Part shown: positions 1 through 7,227 of the stretch, piece by piece | Position numbering within the stretch: the first letter of the stretch is position 1 | Layout of the letters: every line of letters begins with the position of its first letter | Origin: an uncultured Pseudomonadota bacterium | GTDB lineage: Bacteria > Pseudomonadota > Gammaproteobacteria > Burkholderiales > SG8-39 | Assembly (NCBI GenBank): GCA_903909415.1 | Contig: CAIVVS010000250.1 | Span: 1-42,627, forward strand | Direction: 5' to 3' | DNA: 42,627 nucleotides | Made by a program: the position numbers and the translations under genes | The notes under the pieces: model-generated | What the model was told of the DNA's origin: nothing | The model's input: only the letters and a program-made list of their open reading frames with translations | Databases searched by the model: none

Positions 1-285
1 GACCGACACCAGCGCGAGGTCGATGCCGCGCTTCAGCAGCGCGGGCACGTGCGCCTTGACCGCGGCATGGCCGGCGCACTCGATGGCGTAGTCGGGCTTG
101 GTGGTGAGCTGGTCCAGCGAGGTGATCACCTGGATCGCGTCGCCCACGTCCTTCTGCACCTTCTCGCGGAACTCGGGCAGTTCCAGGATCCACTTTATCG
201 CCAGCGATTTGTCGCCAGCGACTTCACGCAGCACCACGCGCCCGATGGCGCCGGAGCCGATCATCAACACATTGGTCTTGCTCAT
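1..285 (-). CDS. Aspartate-dehydrogenase-like NAD(P)-binding protein (3' part cut off by window edge)
   Basis: Only the first 95 residues lie in the window. They begin with a Rossmann nucleotide-binding motif, GSGAIG (residues 10-15), and contain ECAGHAAVKAHVPALLKRG followed by a serine-valine stretch. This matches the L-aspartate dehydrogenase (NadX-like) family, which interconverts an amino acid with its 2-oxo acid and ammonia using NAD(P). The catalytic C-terminal domain is outside the window, so substrate cannot be judged. The start codon overlaps the stop of the upstream thiamine-diphosphate enzyme (ATGA, 282-285), which implies translational coupling and a shared pathway. It is probably a catabolic relative rather than an NAD biosynthesis enzyme, because it ends a long oxygenase operon; that role is inferred from context. 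Confidence 0.75.
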   Translation of the reverse strand, partial: MSKTNVLMIGSGAIGRVVLREVAGDKSLAIKWILELPEFREKVQKDVGDAIQVITSLDQLTTKPDYAIECAGHAAVKAHVPALLKRGIDLALVSV

Positions 286-1949
286 GCCTGCTTCTCCTCG
301 GTCTTGCGCAGCGGCGGGCCGGCGAACGCGGTCGCGAACGGCCCGATCTTCACCATGTCCACTTCCACCATCACCGGCCCACCCAGCGCGGCGGCCTCGC
401 GCAGAACGCGCGTGGCGTCGGCCAGGTTGTCCAGCTTGCGGTGCGGCAGCGCGATCGCCGCGCACAGCCCGGCGAAGTCCGGCGTGTGCAGGTCGGCGTA
501 GCAGCGGCGCGAGCCGTAGAACGCGTCCTGGATGTTGCGGATCACGCCGTAGCCGCGGTCGTTCATCACCACCAGCACCATGTCGGCCTTTTCCTGCACT
601 GCACTGGTCAGCTCGCCGATGTTCATGATCAGCCCGCCGTCGCCGGCCAGGCACCATACCTTGCGCTTGCGGCCGCTGGCGGCTTCCGCCATCGCCGCGC
701 CTATGCCCATCTGCGCGCCCTGGCCGATGCCGCCGCCCAGCGCGTGCACGCCGTCATGCGGGCCGGCCAGCGCGGGCAGGCGGTTGCCCCAGATGCTGTT
801 GGACAGGGTCACGTCGCGCACCCAGGCGAAGTCCTTGCCCGCGACCTCGGTGATGGAATCCAGCAGCGCGGTATAGGGGCCCAGGCCCTTGCGCACGATC
901 TCCAGCGCCGCCGCCTTGGCCTTCGCGAGGTCGGCGCCGAAGGCCGGGTCGATCTTCACCTTGCCGGCGAGGCGCTCGGCCAGGCCTTCCAGCACCAGCT
1001 TCGCGTCACCGTGCACGAACAGCTCGCTCGCGTAGTTGCGGCCCTGCTGCAGCGGGTCGGTGTCCACGCGGTAGAGCGGCTTGGGGAGCTTGAGCGTGTA
1101 CTTCAGCGTCTCGTTGGAGCGCAGGCGCGAGCCGACCACCAGCATGGCGTCGCAGGTCGCGTAGAAGGCCTCGACCGGCGGGTGCAGGTTGAAGGCGCCG
1201 AGGTTCAGCGGGTGCGTCTCGGGCAGCACGCCGCGGCCCTGGGTGCTGGTGACCACGCCTATGCCCATTGCGGCGAGCTTGGCCACCGCAGCGGTGGCGC
1301 GGCGCGCGCCGCCACCCAGCCAGAGCAGGGGGCGTCTGGCCTTGGCCAGGTTCGCAGCCAGCGCGTCCAGCGCGGCGGCATCCGGCACGGCAACCGGGAT
1401 CGCCACCGGCGACAGGTCGGCGGGCAGGTCCACCATCTCGCCCTGCACGTCGATCGGGATCTCCACGCTGACCGGGCCCATCGGCGGGGTCATGGCGGTC
1501 TTCACCGCCTCGCGCAGCACCGCCAGCGCCGTGTCGGCGCTCCAGATGCGGTAGAACTGCTTGGATGCGCCGCGCAGCATGGTGGGCTGGTCGTGCGCCT
1601 CGTGGATGTAGGCGAGGTCGCGGTCGATGTAGGGCAGCTCGACCTGGCCGGTCAGGTGCAGCAGCGGCGTGCCGGCGGTCTGCGCCTCGACCAGCGCGCC
1701 GCAGGCATTGCCCGCCGCCGTGCCGGTGCTGGTGATCAGCACGCCCAGGCCGGGCAGGGCGCGCGCATAGGCGTCGGCCATGCTGCCGCCGCCCGCCTCG
1801 CCGCGCGCCGGCACGAAGCGCAGCTTCCCGCGCCGGTGGAAGGCGTCGAGGATGGGCATGTTGTGGATCGAAATGACCCCGAATGCGGTCTTCACACCGC
1901 ACTGCTCGAGAAATGCGGCGACGAGTTCGCCAACCGTGACTTTTGCCAT
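282..1949 (-). CDS. Thiamine-diphosphate-dependent enzyme, acetolactate-synthase/decarboxylase superfamily
   Basis: This 555-residue protein has the three-domain layout of the acetolactate synthase / benzoylformate decarboxylase superfamily. The activating glutamate is visible in ARGEAGGGSMADAYAR (E51). The central domain contains LLWLGGGARRA, and the C-terminal ThDP/Mg motif begins GDGGLIMN and ends about 25 residues later at an Asn-Asp pair. Family members decarboxylate or ligate 2-oxo acids; which one this enzyme uses is unknown. I chose ATG 1949 because GGAG lies five bases before it and homology to the family starts there; a longer frame to 2033 reads through unrelated codons. Its first 25 residues are duplicated in a mini-ORF immediately upstream that ends two bases before this start. 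The stop overlaps the next gene. Confidence 0.85.
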   Translation of the reverse strand: MAKVTVGELVAAFLEQCGVKTAFGVISIHNMPILDAFHRRGKLRFVPARGEAGGGSMADAYARALPGLGVLITSTGTAAGNACGALVEAQTAGTPLLHLTGQVELPYIDRDLAYIHEAHDQPTMLRGASKQFYRIWSADTALAVLREAVKTAMTPPMGPVSVEIPIDVQGEMVDLPADLSPVAIPVAVPDAAALDALAANLAKARRPLLWLGGGARRATAAVAKLAAMGIGVVTSTQGRGVLPETHPLNLGAFNLHPPVEAFYATCDAMLVVGSRLRSNETLKYTLKLPKPLYRVDTDPLQQGRNYASELFVHGDAKLVLEGLAERLAGKVKIDPAFGADLAKAKAAALEIVRKGLGPYTALLDSITEVAGKDFAWVRDVTLSNSIWGNRLPALAGPHDGVHALGGGIGQGAQMGIGAAMAEAASGRKRKVWCLAGDGGLIMNIGELTSAVQEKADMVLVVMNDRGYGVIRNIQDAFYGSRRCYADLHTPDFAGLCAAIALPHRKLDNLADATRVLREAAALGGPVMVEVDMVKIGPFATAFAGPPLRKTEEKQA

Positions 1950-1951
1950 GG

Positions 1952-2080
1952 CTACTCCGACTTGGGGGATTTGCAAGGGGGCGTCGCCCCCTTGCTCGTG
2001 TTGAATACGCCGAATGCGGTCTTGACGCCGCACTGTTCGAGGAAGGCGGCGACGAGTTCGCCTACGGTGACTTTTGCCAT
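1952..2080 (-). CDS. 42-codon leader ORF that repeats the first 25 codons of the ThDP enzyme
   Basis: This ORF starts at ATG 2080 with AGGAA seven bases upstream. Its first 25 residues are identical to those of the downstream ThDP enzyme (MAKVTVGELV and onward). It then diverges into FNTSKGATPPCKSPKSE and stops with TAG two bases before the real start. The two 75-nt copies differ at nine positions, in codons 5, 6, 12, 13, 15, 18, 19, 24 and 25. All nine are third-position, synonymous changes. That is what selection on the peptide would give, or divergence of two functional full-length paralogues before one was nearly deleted. The divergent tail encodes a strong GC-rich hairpin. It could act as a leader that controls initiation at the main gene. 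Translation has not been shown. Confidence 0.6.
   Translation of the reverse strand: MAKVTVGELVAAFLEQCGVKTAFGVFNTSKGATPPCKSPKSE
1973..1995 (-). promoter_or_regulatory. GC-rich perfect inverted repeat inside the leader ORF
   Basis: Two perfect 11-base arms, GCAAGGGGGCG and CGCCCCCTTGC, are separated by one base. In RNA they would form a stem of about nine pairs with a five-base loop, 24 bases before the ThDP-enzyme start. There is no U tract, so this is not a standard intrinsic terminator. A second C5 run lies just downstream and could compete for the G5 strand. Confidence 0.55.
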
Positions 2081-2100
2081 GTGTCGGTTCCTGGTGTTGT

Positions 2101-2114
2101 CGGGGCGCGCCCCG
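2101..2114. repeat. 14-bp perfect palindrome upstream of the leader ORF
   Basis: CGGGGCGCGCCCCG is self-complementary and sits between the IclR gene and the leader ORF start, 21 bases before ATG 2080. It may form a short hairpin in the leader RNA or be a chance GC-rich palindrome. Confidence 0.4.
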
Positions 2115-2146
2115 TTGTCGTTATGGTTTGGTAGCCGGCCGCTGCT

Positions 2147-3016
2147 TCAGGCCGGGACGCTCGCGTCTTCGCGGTCGCGGTAGTTCATCCGGTGCGATAT
2201 CTCTGCGGCCGCTGCGCAGACCTGCCGCACCAGCCGCTCCTTCAATGCCTTGGGTTCGATCGCCGGCTGGCTGATGGTGATGCTCAGCGCCGCCACCACG
2301 CGCCCGCTGTGGTCGCGCACCGGCGCGGCCACGGCCGAGATGCTGGTCTCGAAGAACGATTCGCTGATCGCGTAGCCGCGCTCGCGGTCGCCCGCGAGCA
2401 CCTTGGTGAGTTCGGCGAGGCTGCGCGGGGTGTGCGGCGAGTAGGCCGGCAGGCGCGCGTCAGGGAACAGCGCGCGCAGCTCGGGCTCGGTCAGGTCCGA
2501 CAGGAACATGCGCCCCAGCACCGTGGCATGCGCCGGCATGCGCGTGCCGACCGCGATGTTGCTGGCGAAGGCGCTGGGCGCGAGGATGCGCAGCACCAGC
2601 ACCACTTCATGCCCGTCGCGGATCGCGAGCTGGGCGGTGTAGCCGGTGTCGTCGCGCAGCCGTTCCAGCGTGGGCCGCGCGAGGTCGGTGACCGGCAGCG
2701 CCGCGACGTACTCGAAGCCCAGGCGCAGCACCGCCGGCCCCAGCCGGTACAGGTTGCCCTCGCGCTCGAGGAAGCCCAGCCGCTCCAGCGTCTGGGTGAT
2801 GCGGAACACGGTGGAGCGGGGCAGGGCCAGTTCGCGCGCCATGTCCGGTGCGCCGATCAGGGTGTGCTGGCGGTCGAACATCTGCAGCAGCTTGAGGCCG
2901 CGCTCCAGCGCCGGCACCGCATAGCGCGGCGCGTCCGCGTCCGCGTCCGCCGTGGCGACGGCAGCGGGGCGGCCCGGGCGCGCCGTCGAGGCGGGCGTGC
3001 GCGGCACGGCGCTCAT
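2147..3016 (-). CDS. IclR-family transcriptional regulator
   Basis: This 289-residue protein has an N-terminal winged helix-turn-helix (about residues 35-95, with MARELALPRSTVFRITQTL as the recognition region). A C-terminal IclR effector domain follows, containing GHEVVLVLRI and the typical SAVAAPVRDHSGRVVAALSI block. Family members bind short palindromes as dimers or tetramers and respond to aromatic or organic acids. The gene is inside the minus-strand operon: its start overlaps the stop of the hydrolase gene upstream (ATGA, 3013-3016). It would therefore be produced with the pathway it may control. The two GTTCC-N6-GGAAC-like sites at 10965-10999 are plausible targets. The first 34 residues form a Pro/Ala-rich extension with an Ala-Asp repeat encoded by a hexanucleotide repeat near 2937-2956. 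Confidence 0.9.
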   Translation of the reverse strand: MSAVPRTPASTARPGRPAAVATADADADAPRYAVPALERGLKLLQMFDRQHTLIGAPDMARELALPRSTVFRITQTLERLGFLEREGNLYRLGPAVLRLGFEYVAALPVTDLARPTLERLRDDTGYTAQLAIRDGHEVVLVLRILAPSAFASNIAVGTRMPAHATVLGRMFLSDLTEPELRALFPDARLPAYSPHTPRSLAELTKVLAGDRERGYAISESFFETSISAVAAPVRDHSGRVVAALSITISQPAIEPKALKERLVRQVCAAAAEISHRMNYRDREDASVPA

Positions 3017-3867
3017 GCGCGGTCCTTCCAGAAGCCGCGCAGCACGCCGAGCACGGTGTCCGGGGATTCGACGTAGCAGGCATGGCCCAGGCCGGGCAGG
3101 CTGCGGTAGTCGGCGTGCAGGCAGCTTGCCGCGACCTTGCGGCAGCCGGGCTCGGGCGTGACGGTGTCGGCGCTGCCGCAGGCGACCAGCACCGCGCCGG
3201 GGTAGCGACCGAGGTCGCGCGACAGCGTGCCGCCGGCCAGCATGTGGGTGGCCTGCGCGTAGCCCGGCGGGTTGAGCGCCAGCGTGTTCCAGCGCACCAG
3301 TGCCAGCGCCTCGGCCGAGGCATCCGGCGAGAGCAGCTGCGCGCTGCGCTTCTCGGCCATGCCGGTGGGTCCGAGGTCGTTGAGCATCTTCAGCCGCGCG
3401 TCGCGCTTTTCGTTGCGCAGCGCCGGTGTCGCGTCGCCGTAGCCGCCGGCCGGGCTGAGCAGCGCGAGGCTGGCGAGGCGCTCCGGGTGCGCGGCGGCAT
3501 AGGCGCCCGCCATCAGGCAGCCGAGGGAGTGGCCGACCAGGTGGAAACGCTGCAGGCCCAGCGTGTCTACCAGGTGAGCCAGCACCGCCGCGTAGTCGGA
3601 CGCGGCGGGCGTGGTTTGGGTCAGGGGTGTGGTGATGCCGTAGCCGGGCGCGTCCCAGGCGAGGAAACGCTCCCCGCCCGCGATGCGTTCCAGCACGCCC
3701 AGCCAGGAGCCGGAACCGGAGCCGATGCCGTGCAACAGCACGGTCGGAATTTCGGTGCCAGCCTGTCCGGCCTCGCGCACGCCCACCGTACCCACGGACG
3801 TGGCCACGCCGCGCGCAGGAAAGCGCGCGATGCGGGTGTCGATGGACGAGGTGAGGGGTGCGTTCAT
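3013..3867 (-). CDS. Alpha/beta-fold hydrolase (MhpC-like)
   Basis: This 284-residue protein shows the alpha/beta hydrolase signature. The oxyanion-hole segment is VLLHGIGSGSGSW, the nucleophile elbow GHSLG has Ser114, an acidic loop reads CGSADTVTPE, and the catalytic histidine lies in GLGHACY. In ring-cleavage pathways such enzymes hydrolyse C-C bonds, esters or lactones; the substrate here is unknown. I place the start at ATG 3867 because the protein begins in register with the family there, whereas the longer frame upstream runs through the cupin gene. It follows the cupin gene by 26 bases and overlaps the IclR gene by four bases, so it belongs to the same operon. No signal peptide is seen, so it should be cytoplasmic. 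Confidence 0.87.
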   Translation of the reverse strand: MNAPLTSSIDTRIARFPARGVATSVGTVGVREAGQAGTEIPTVLLHGIGSGSGSWLGVLERIAGGERFLAWDAPGYGITTPLTQTTPAASDYAAVLAHLVDTLGLQRFHLVGHSLGCLMAGAYAAAHPERLASLALLSPAGGYGDATPALRNEKRDARLKMLNDLGPTGMAEKRSAQLLSPDASAEALALVRWNTLALNPPGYAQATHMLAGGTLSRDLGRYPGAVLVACGSADTVTPEPGCRKVAASCLHADYRSLPGLGHACYVESPDTVLGVLRGFWKDRA

Positions 3868-3893
3868 GGCCGTGCCGGCTGGGGCATTCCGCC

Positions 3894-4439
3894 TTACTTC
3901 GGCGGACGCTTCACCTTGGTCAGCGGGTGGTCGGGCGGATAGGTCGGCGTGACCGGGCGCGGCGAGCCGAGCATCACGCACATCAGCGCCTCTTCCTCGC
4001 CGATGTTGATCTCGCCGCGGTACACGCCCGGGGGCACCGAGATCAGGTCGCGGTCGGTGCAGATCGCCTCCCAGTACTCGCCGTCCTTCTCGCACATCAC
4101 CTTGACCTTGCCGCGGAGCACGAAAAAGATCTCCTCGACGTCGGTGTGCAGGTGCATCGGGCCCTCGTGGCCGGCCGGGATCACCATGGTGGAGAAGGTG
4201 AAGTGCTCGGCGGCGACGGTGTTCACGTCCGTGGACACGCCGGTGCCGCCGGTGCCGACGTAGCGCATCTGCGCACGGCCGTATTTCGGGTCGAAGTCGG
4301 CCTGGAACTTCAGCGCGTCCCAGTCGTACTTGCGCTTCTGGTAGCGCGCCACGCGCGAATCCATCCACTGCGCGAAGCTCGCGCCATCGGGACGGTCCCA
4401 GGTGCGTTTCTGCAGGTCCTTCGGTGCCGGATCACCCAT
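3894..4439 (-). CDS. Single-domain cupin protein, possible metal-dependent dioxygenase or isomerase
   Basis: This 181-residue protein contains a clean cupin motif 1, HLH-x4-E-x6-G, giving candidate ligands His96, His98 and Glu103. Cupin motif 2 (PxG-x2-H-x3-N) is present as PPGVYRGEIN, so the fourth ligand position is Arg141 instead of His. The metal site would have three protein ligands or be altered. Bacterial cupins of this size act on small aromatic or oxo-compounds, and some cleave C-C bonds. The neighbourhood of an SDR, a hydrolase and a Rieske oxygenase supports a catabolic role, but the reaction is unknown. A GGAG ribosome binding site precedes ATG 4439, with a 27-base gap from the SDR gene. 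Confidence 0.82.
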   Translation of the reverse strand: MGDPAPKDLQKRTWDRPDGASFAQWMDSRVARYQKRKYDWDALKFQADFDPKYGRAQMRYVGTGGTGVSTDVNTVAAEHFTFSTMVIPAGHEGPMHLHTDVEEIFFVLRGKVKVMCEKDGEYWEAICTDRDLISVPPGVYRGEINIGEEEALMCVMLGSPRPVTPTYPPDHPLTKVKRPPK

Positions 4440-4466
4440 GTTTGCTCCTTTTCAACAGTGTGCACA

Positions 4467-5234
4467 TCAGTTCATGACAAAGCCGCCGTTCACCGCCATC
4501 AGCTGGCCGGTGACGAAGTCGGCGCCGTCGGACAGCAGGAACAGCACTGCGCCGGTGACGTCGTCGGGTTGCTGGGCGCGCGGCAGGGCGCGCCCGGACA
4601 GGTACAGGTCGTGCCGGTCCTGCGGCACGTATTCGGTGGCCTCGACCAGCGTCAGGCCGGGTGCCACCGCGTTCACCGCAATGCCGTCGGGGCCCAGCTC
4701 GCGCGCCATCGAGCGCGTCATCGCGATGATCGCGCCCTTGCTGGCGACATAGGCCATCAGTCGGGTCGCGCCCCACAGCGCCGTGTCGGAGGCAAGGTTC
4801 ACCACCTTGCCGCCGCCGCGCAGGGTGCCGTTCGCGTCGTCGCGCCGCGCGGCGCGCAGGTGCGGGATGGCGGCGCGCGTGGCCAGCCAGGCCCCGCGCA
4901 CGTTCACGTCCATCACGCGGTCCCAGGTCGCCACGTCGATCTCGTCCATGCGCTTTCCGCCGGAGTTGGTGATCGCGCCGTTGTTCACCAGCCCGTCCAG
5001 CCCGCCCAGCTCGCGCGCCGCGCCGTTGACGCAGGCCTCGATGGATTCGGGCGAGGCCAGGTCCAGCGGCAGGAAGGCCGCGCCGATCTCCGCGGCGGCC
5101 TTGCGGCCCACGTCCTCGAGGATGTCGGCGAGCACCACCGTCGCGCCTTCTGCGATGGCGGCCTTGGCGAAAGCCAGCCCCAAACCACGGGCCGAACCCG
5201 TGACCAGGACGCGCTTGCCTGCGAGCAGCGGCAT
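4467..5234 (-). CDS. Short-chain dehydrogenase/reductase
   Basis: This is a 255-residue classical SDR. The cofactor motif TGSARGLG is at residues 12-19, the NNG motif (NNGAITN) at about 84, and the catalytic Ser149, Tyr162 and Lys166 lie in NLASD and AYVASK. The aspartate ending the second strand (VVLAD) favours NAD over NADP. It would oxidise an alcohol or dihydrodiol, or reduce a ketone, in the Rieske pathway. It begins three bases after the stop of the Rieske oxygenase gene with AAGG before the ATG, which suggests it acts on that enzyme's product, for example a cis-dihydrodiol. That order of action is inferred from gene order. An insertion at about residues 129-141 is glycine/arginine-rich and atypical for the family. 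Confidence 0.9.
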   Translation of the reverse strand: MPLLAGKRVLVTGSARGLGLAFAKAAIAEGATVVLADILEDVGRKAAAEIGAAFLPLDLASPESIEACVNGAARELGGLDGLVNNGAITNSGGKRMDEIDVATWDRVMDVNVRGAWLATRAAIPHLRAARRDDANGTLRGGGKVVNLASDTALWGATRLMAYVASKGAIIAMTRSMARELGPDGIAVNAVAPGLTLVEATEYVPQDRHDLYLSGRALPRAQQPDDVTGAVLFLLSDGADFVTGQLMAVNGGFVMN

Positions 5235-5237
5235 GCC

Positions 5238-6293
5238 TTACTTCGCCATCGCGGGTTCTTTGGCGGCCTTGGCCGCATCCAGCGCCGCGAGGTGCTGGCT
5301 GGCGTGGTTCTCCAGCGTGCGGCGGATGCGGGCCATGCCGGTGTCGTGCTGATAGAGGAATTCCTGCTCGCGCGCGGTGTCGGGCAGGTTCTCCAGCACG
5401 ATGCGGTCCTGCTCCAGCACGTCCCAGTGCAGGCCCTCGAGCCGGTTCTTGTACATGAACTTCCAGACGTCACGCTGCCAGCCGGTGGCCTGGCGGCAGC
5501 GCCAGAAGTAGACCTGGCAGTTGGTCTCGTCCACCGGGGTGGCGAAGCCGACGATGAAGAACTGGCCGCCGGGGCCGTATTTCTTCTGGTAGGGGATGGC
5601 CAGGCGCATCCAGAAGCCGCCCGACTCGCCCCATTCGACCCAGTCGAAGTTCACGTCGCGCTGGCCGACCTTCTCGAACATGATGCCGGTCTCGGTCTTC
5701 CTGATGCGCATCTCGGCCTGCTTGTCGCCCTCGGCCATGGAATGCGACACGGCGTGCAGGTAGGCCCCGTGCATCGGGTCCATCACGTTGTCGATCGCGT
5801 AGCGGTAGCTGGTGTTCCAGTAGGAGGTGCACAGCATCGAGCCCCACTCGTCGGAGGCGAGCTGCTCGGGCAGCACCAGCTTGTCGGGCGTCTGGTGCAG
5901 CTCGTCGCCGAACCACAGGAACACCGCGCCGCGGATTTCCTGCACCGGGTAGCTGCGCAGGCAGGTCTGCCCCTCCAGCGGGCAGGCGGGCACGGCCGGC
6001 ACGTTCTGCACCGTGCCGCCGCCGTCCACCTCGATGCCGTGGTACCAGCAGGCGACGCGGTCGCCGAGGTTCCAGCCCAGCGACAGGCGCGCGCCGCGGT
6101 GCGGGCAGCGGTCCTCGATGGCATGCACCTGGCCCTCGTTGTCGCGCCAGAGCACGATGTTCTCGCACAGGCGGGTGACCCCGACCGGCGAATCCTTCAC
6201 GCGGTACGAGGGCAGCACCGGGAACCAGGCATTGCATATGCCCTTGTTCAGGTAGGACTGGATGCGGTCTGCGGGGATGTTGGGGCTGGCCAT
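5238..6293 (-). CDS. Rieske non-heme iron oxygenase, alpha subunit (first copy)
   Basis: This 351-residue protein has an N-terminal Rieske [2Fe-2S] domain with ligands Cys63-His65 (CPHRG) and Cys82-His85 (CWYHG). The C-terminal domain has mononuclear-iron ligands in NVMDPMHGAYLH (His175, His180). The length and absence of a beta subunit gene place it with the phthalate-oxygenase/O- or N-demethylase type rather than the naphthalene type. It would hydroxylate or demethylate an aromatic or heterocyclic acid, taking electrons from a ferredoxin and reductase. A Rieske ferredoxin is encoded in the same operon (10589-10903), but no reductase is present in the window. The start is supported by a strong GGGAGGAG site. 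A paralogue lies at 11757-12860. Confidence 0.92.
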   Translation of the reverse strand: MASPNIPADRIQSYLNKGICNAWFPVLPSYRVKDSPVGVTRLCENIVLWRDNEGQVHAIEDRCPHRGARLSLGWNLGDRVACWYHGIEVDGGGTVQNVPAVPACPLEGQTCLRSYPVQEIRGAVFLWFGDELHQTPDKLVLPEQLASDEWGSMLCTSYWNTSYRYAIDNVMDPMHGAYLHAVSHSMAEGDKQAEMRIRKTETGIMFEKVGQRDVNFDWVEWGESGGFWMRLAIPYQKKYGPGGQFFIVGFATPVDETNCQVYFWRCRQATGWQRDVWKFMYKNRLEGLHWDVLEQDRIVLENLPDTAREQEFLYQHDTGMARIRRTLENHASQHLAALDAAKAAKEPAMAK

Positions 6294-6322
6294 GGGGACT
6301 CCTCCCGTTGGGATGAAGGTTG

Positions 6323-6406
6323 TGCGGTTCAGGCGGTGCGTTTCATACGGTGCGGTTCAGGCGGTGCGGTTCAGGCGGCGCGGTTCAGGCGGCGCGGTTC
6401 ATACCG
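6323..6406. repeat. Six tandem 14-bp units at the 3' end of the ABC permease gene
   Basis: The units are close to TGCGGTTCAGGCGG and start at 6323, 6337, 6351, 6365, 6379 and 6393. The last contains the stop codon of the permease gene, so the array looks like an amplification of that gene end toward the Rieske gene. On the coding strand every unit carries TGA. Because 14 is not a multiple of three, the array gives stops in all frames. Confidence 0.85.
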
Positions 6407-7196
6407 TGGTCAGCTGCGCCTTGGGCAGGTAGTGCAGCACGCGGGCCTCGGCGAGCACCACCAGGCCGTAGGCGCCTATGCCGATGACCGTGAGCATGAT
6501 GATGGTGACGAACACCATGGCGGTGTTGCCCTGGCCCTCGCCGAAGGTGAGCAGGTAGCCCAGGCCCAGGTTGCCCCCGACCAGCTCGCCCACCACCACG
6601 CCGATCACCGCCAGGGTCGCGCCGATGCGGAGGCCCGAAAACAGCGGCGGCATGGTGGACGGGTATTCGATCGCGCGGAAGATCTGCCAGCGGCTGGCCG
6701 AGAACGACCGCGCCAGGTTCACCAGGTCCGGGTCCACGGTGCGGATCGCGGTGAGCACGTTCACCATCACCGGGAAGAACACGATCAGGATGGCGACCAG
6801 GATCTTCGGGTACACGGTGTAGCCCAGCCACATCACGAACAGCGGCGCGAACGCGACCTTCGGGGCGATCTGCAGCGCGAGGATGTAGGGCGAGAGGATC
6901 AGTTCGGCCTTGGGCGAGATGCCCAGCACGTAGCCGATCAGCACGCCCAGCAGCGAGCCGAGGATGAAGCCCACCACCACTTCCAGCGCGGTGATGCCGC
7001 TGTGGTACCAGAGCCGCTCGGCGCTGCTCATGCGCTGGAACTCGCTCCAGATCTTCGAGGGGCCGGGCAGGATGAACTCGGGCACCTTGAGCAGCGGCGG
7101 CAGCCACTCCCAGATGCCGAGGAACACCAGCAGCACCGCGAGGCTCGCGGCGATGACGCTGGCGCTCAGGCCGGATGAAGGAGGTTTTGCGCTCAT
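6399..7196 (-). CDS. ABC transporter permease, SsuC/TauC type
   Basis: This 265-residue integral membrane protein has about six hydrophobic segments, the first at roughly residues 12-35. The permease coupling signature of nitrate/sulfonate/pyrimidine-precursor importers is in the last third (EYPSTMPPLFSGLRIGATLA). With the ATPase at 9396-10226 and the binding protein at 8330-9331 it forms a complete importer, interrupted by the MetE-like gene. These systems import small anionic or heterocyclic compounds, so the pathway substrate is probably taken up here. The start has only a weak AGG seven bases upstream. That AGG lies in one arm of a short inverted repeat (7200-7226), which might modulate translation. 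The 3' end is embedded in a 14-bp tandem array. Confidence 0.9.
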   Translation of the reverse strand: MSAKPPSSGLSASVIAASLAVLLVFLGIWEWLPPLLKVPEFILPGPSKIWSEFQRMSSAERLWYHSGITALEVVVGFILGSLLGVLIGYVLGISPKAELILSPYILALQIAPKVAFAPLFVMWLGYTVYPKILVAILIVFFPVMVNVLTAIRTVDPDLVNLARSFSASRWQIFRAIEYPSTMPPLFSGLRIGATLAVIGVVVGELVGGNLGLGYLLTFGEGQGNTAMVFVTIIMLTVIGIGAYGLVVLAEARVLHYLPKAQLTTV

Positions 7197-7199
7197 TTT

Positions 7200-7226
7200 A
7201 ACCTAAGTGGCTGATATATATAGGTT
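7200..7226 (-). promoter_or_regulatory. Inverted repeat covering the permease ribosome binding site
   Basis: Perfect six-base arms AACCTA and TAGGTT flank 15 AT-rich bases including TATATATA. In the transcript the downstream arm holds the AGG that serves as the permease Shine-Dalgarno, so pairing could lower its translation. The AT-rich core could alternatively be a weak internal promoter. Confidence 0.35.
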
Positions 7227-7227
7227 T

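Noticed and set aside
1950..2033. Upstream extension of the ThDP enzyme from 2033
   Set aside because: The added residues are unrelated to the family and read the duplicated region in another frame; ATG 1949 has GGAG and begins the homology.
441..2183. 580-codon plus-strand reading frame opposite the ThDP enzyme
   Set aside because: It is the complement of a well-supported gene, has low-complexity Arg/His/Gln-rich composition and no family motif; a GC-skew shadow.
6323..6406. CRISPR array
   Set aside because: The 14-bp units are contiguous with no spacers and derive from a gene end.
3858..7178. 1106-codon open frame on the plus strand
   Set aside because: It crosses antisense to four real genes and has no recognisable domain; long antisense frames are common at this GC content.
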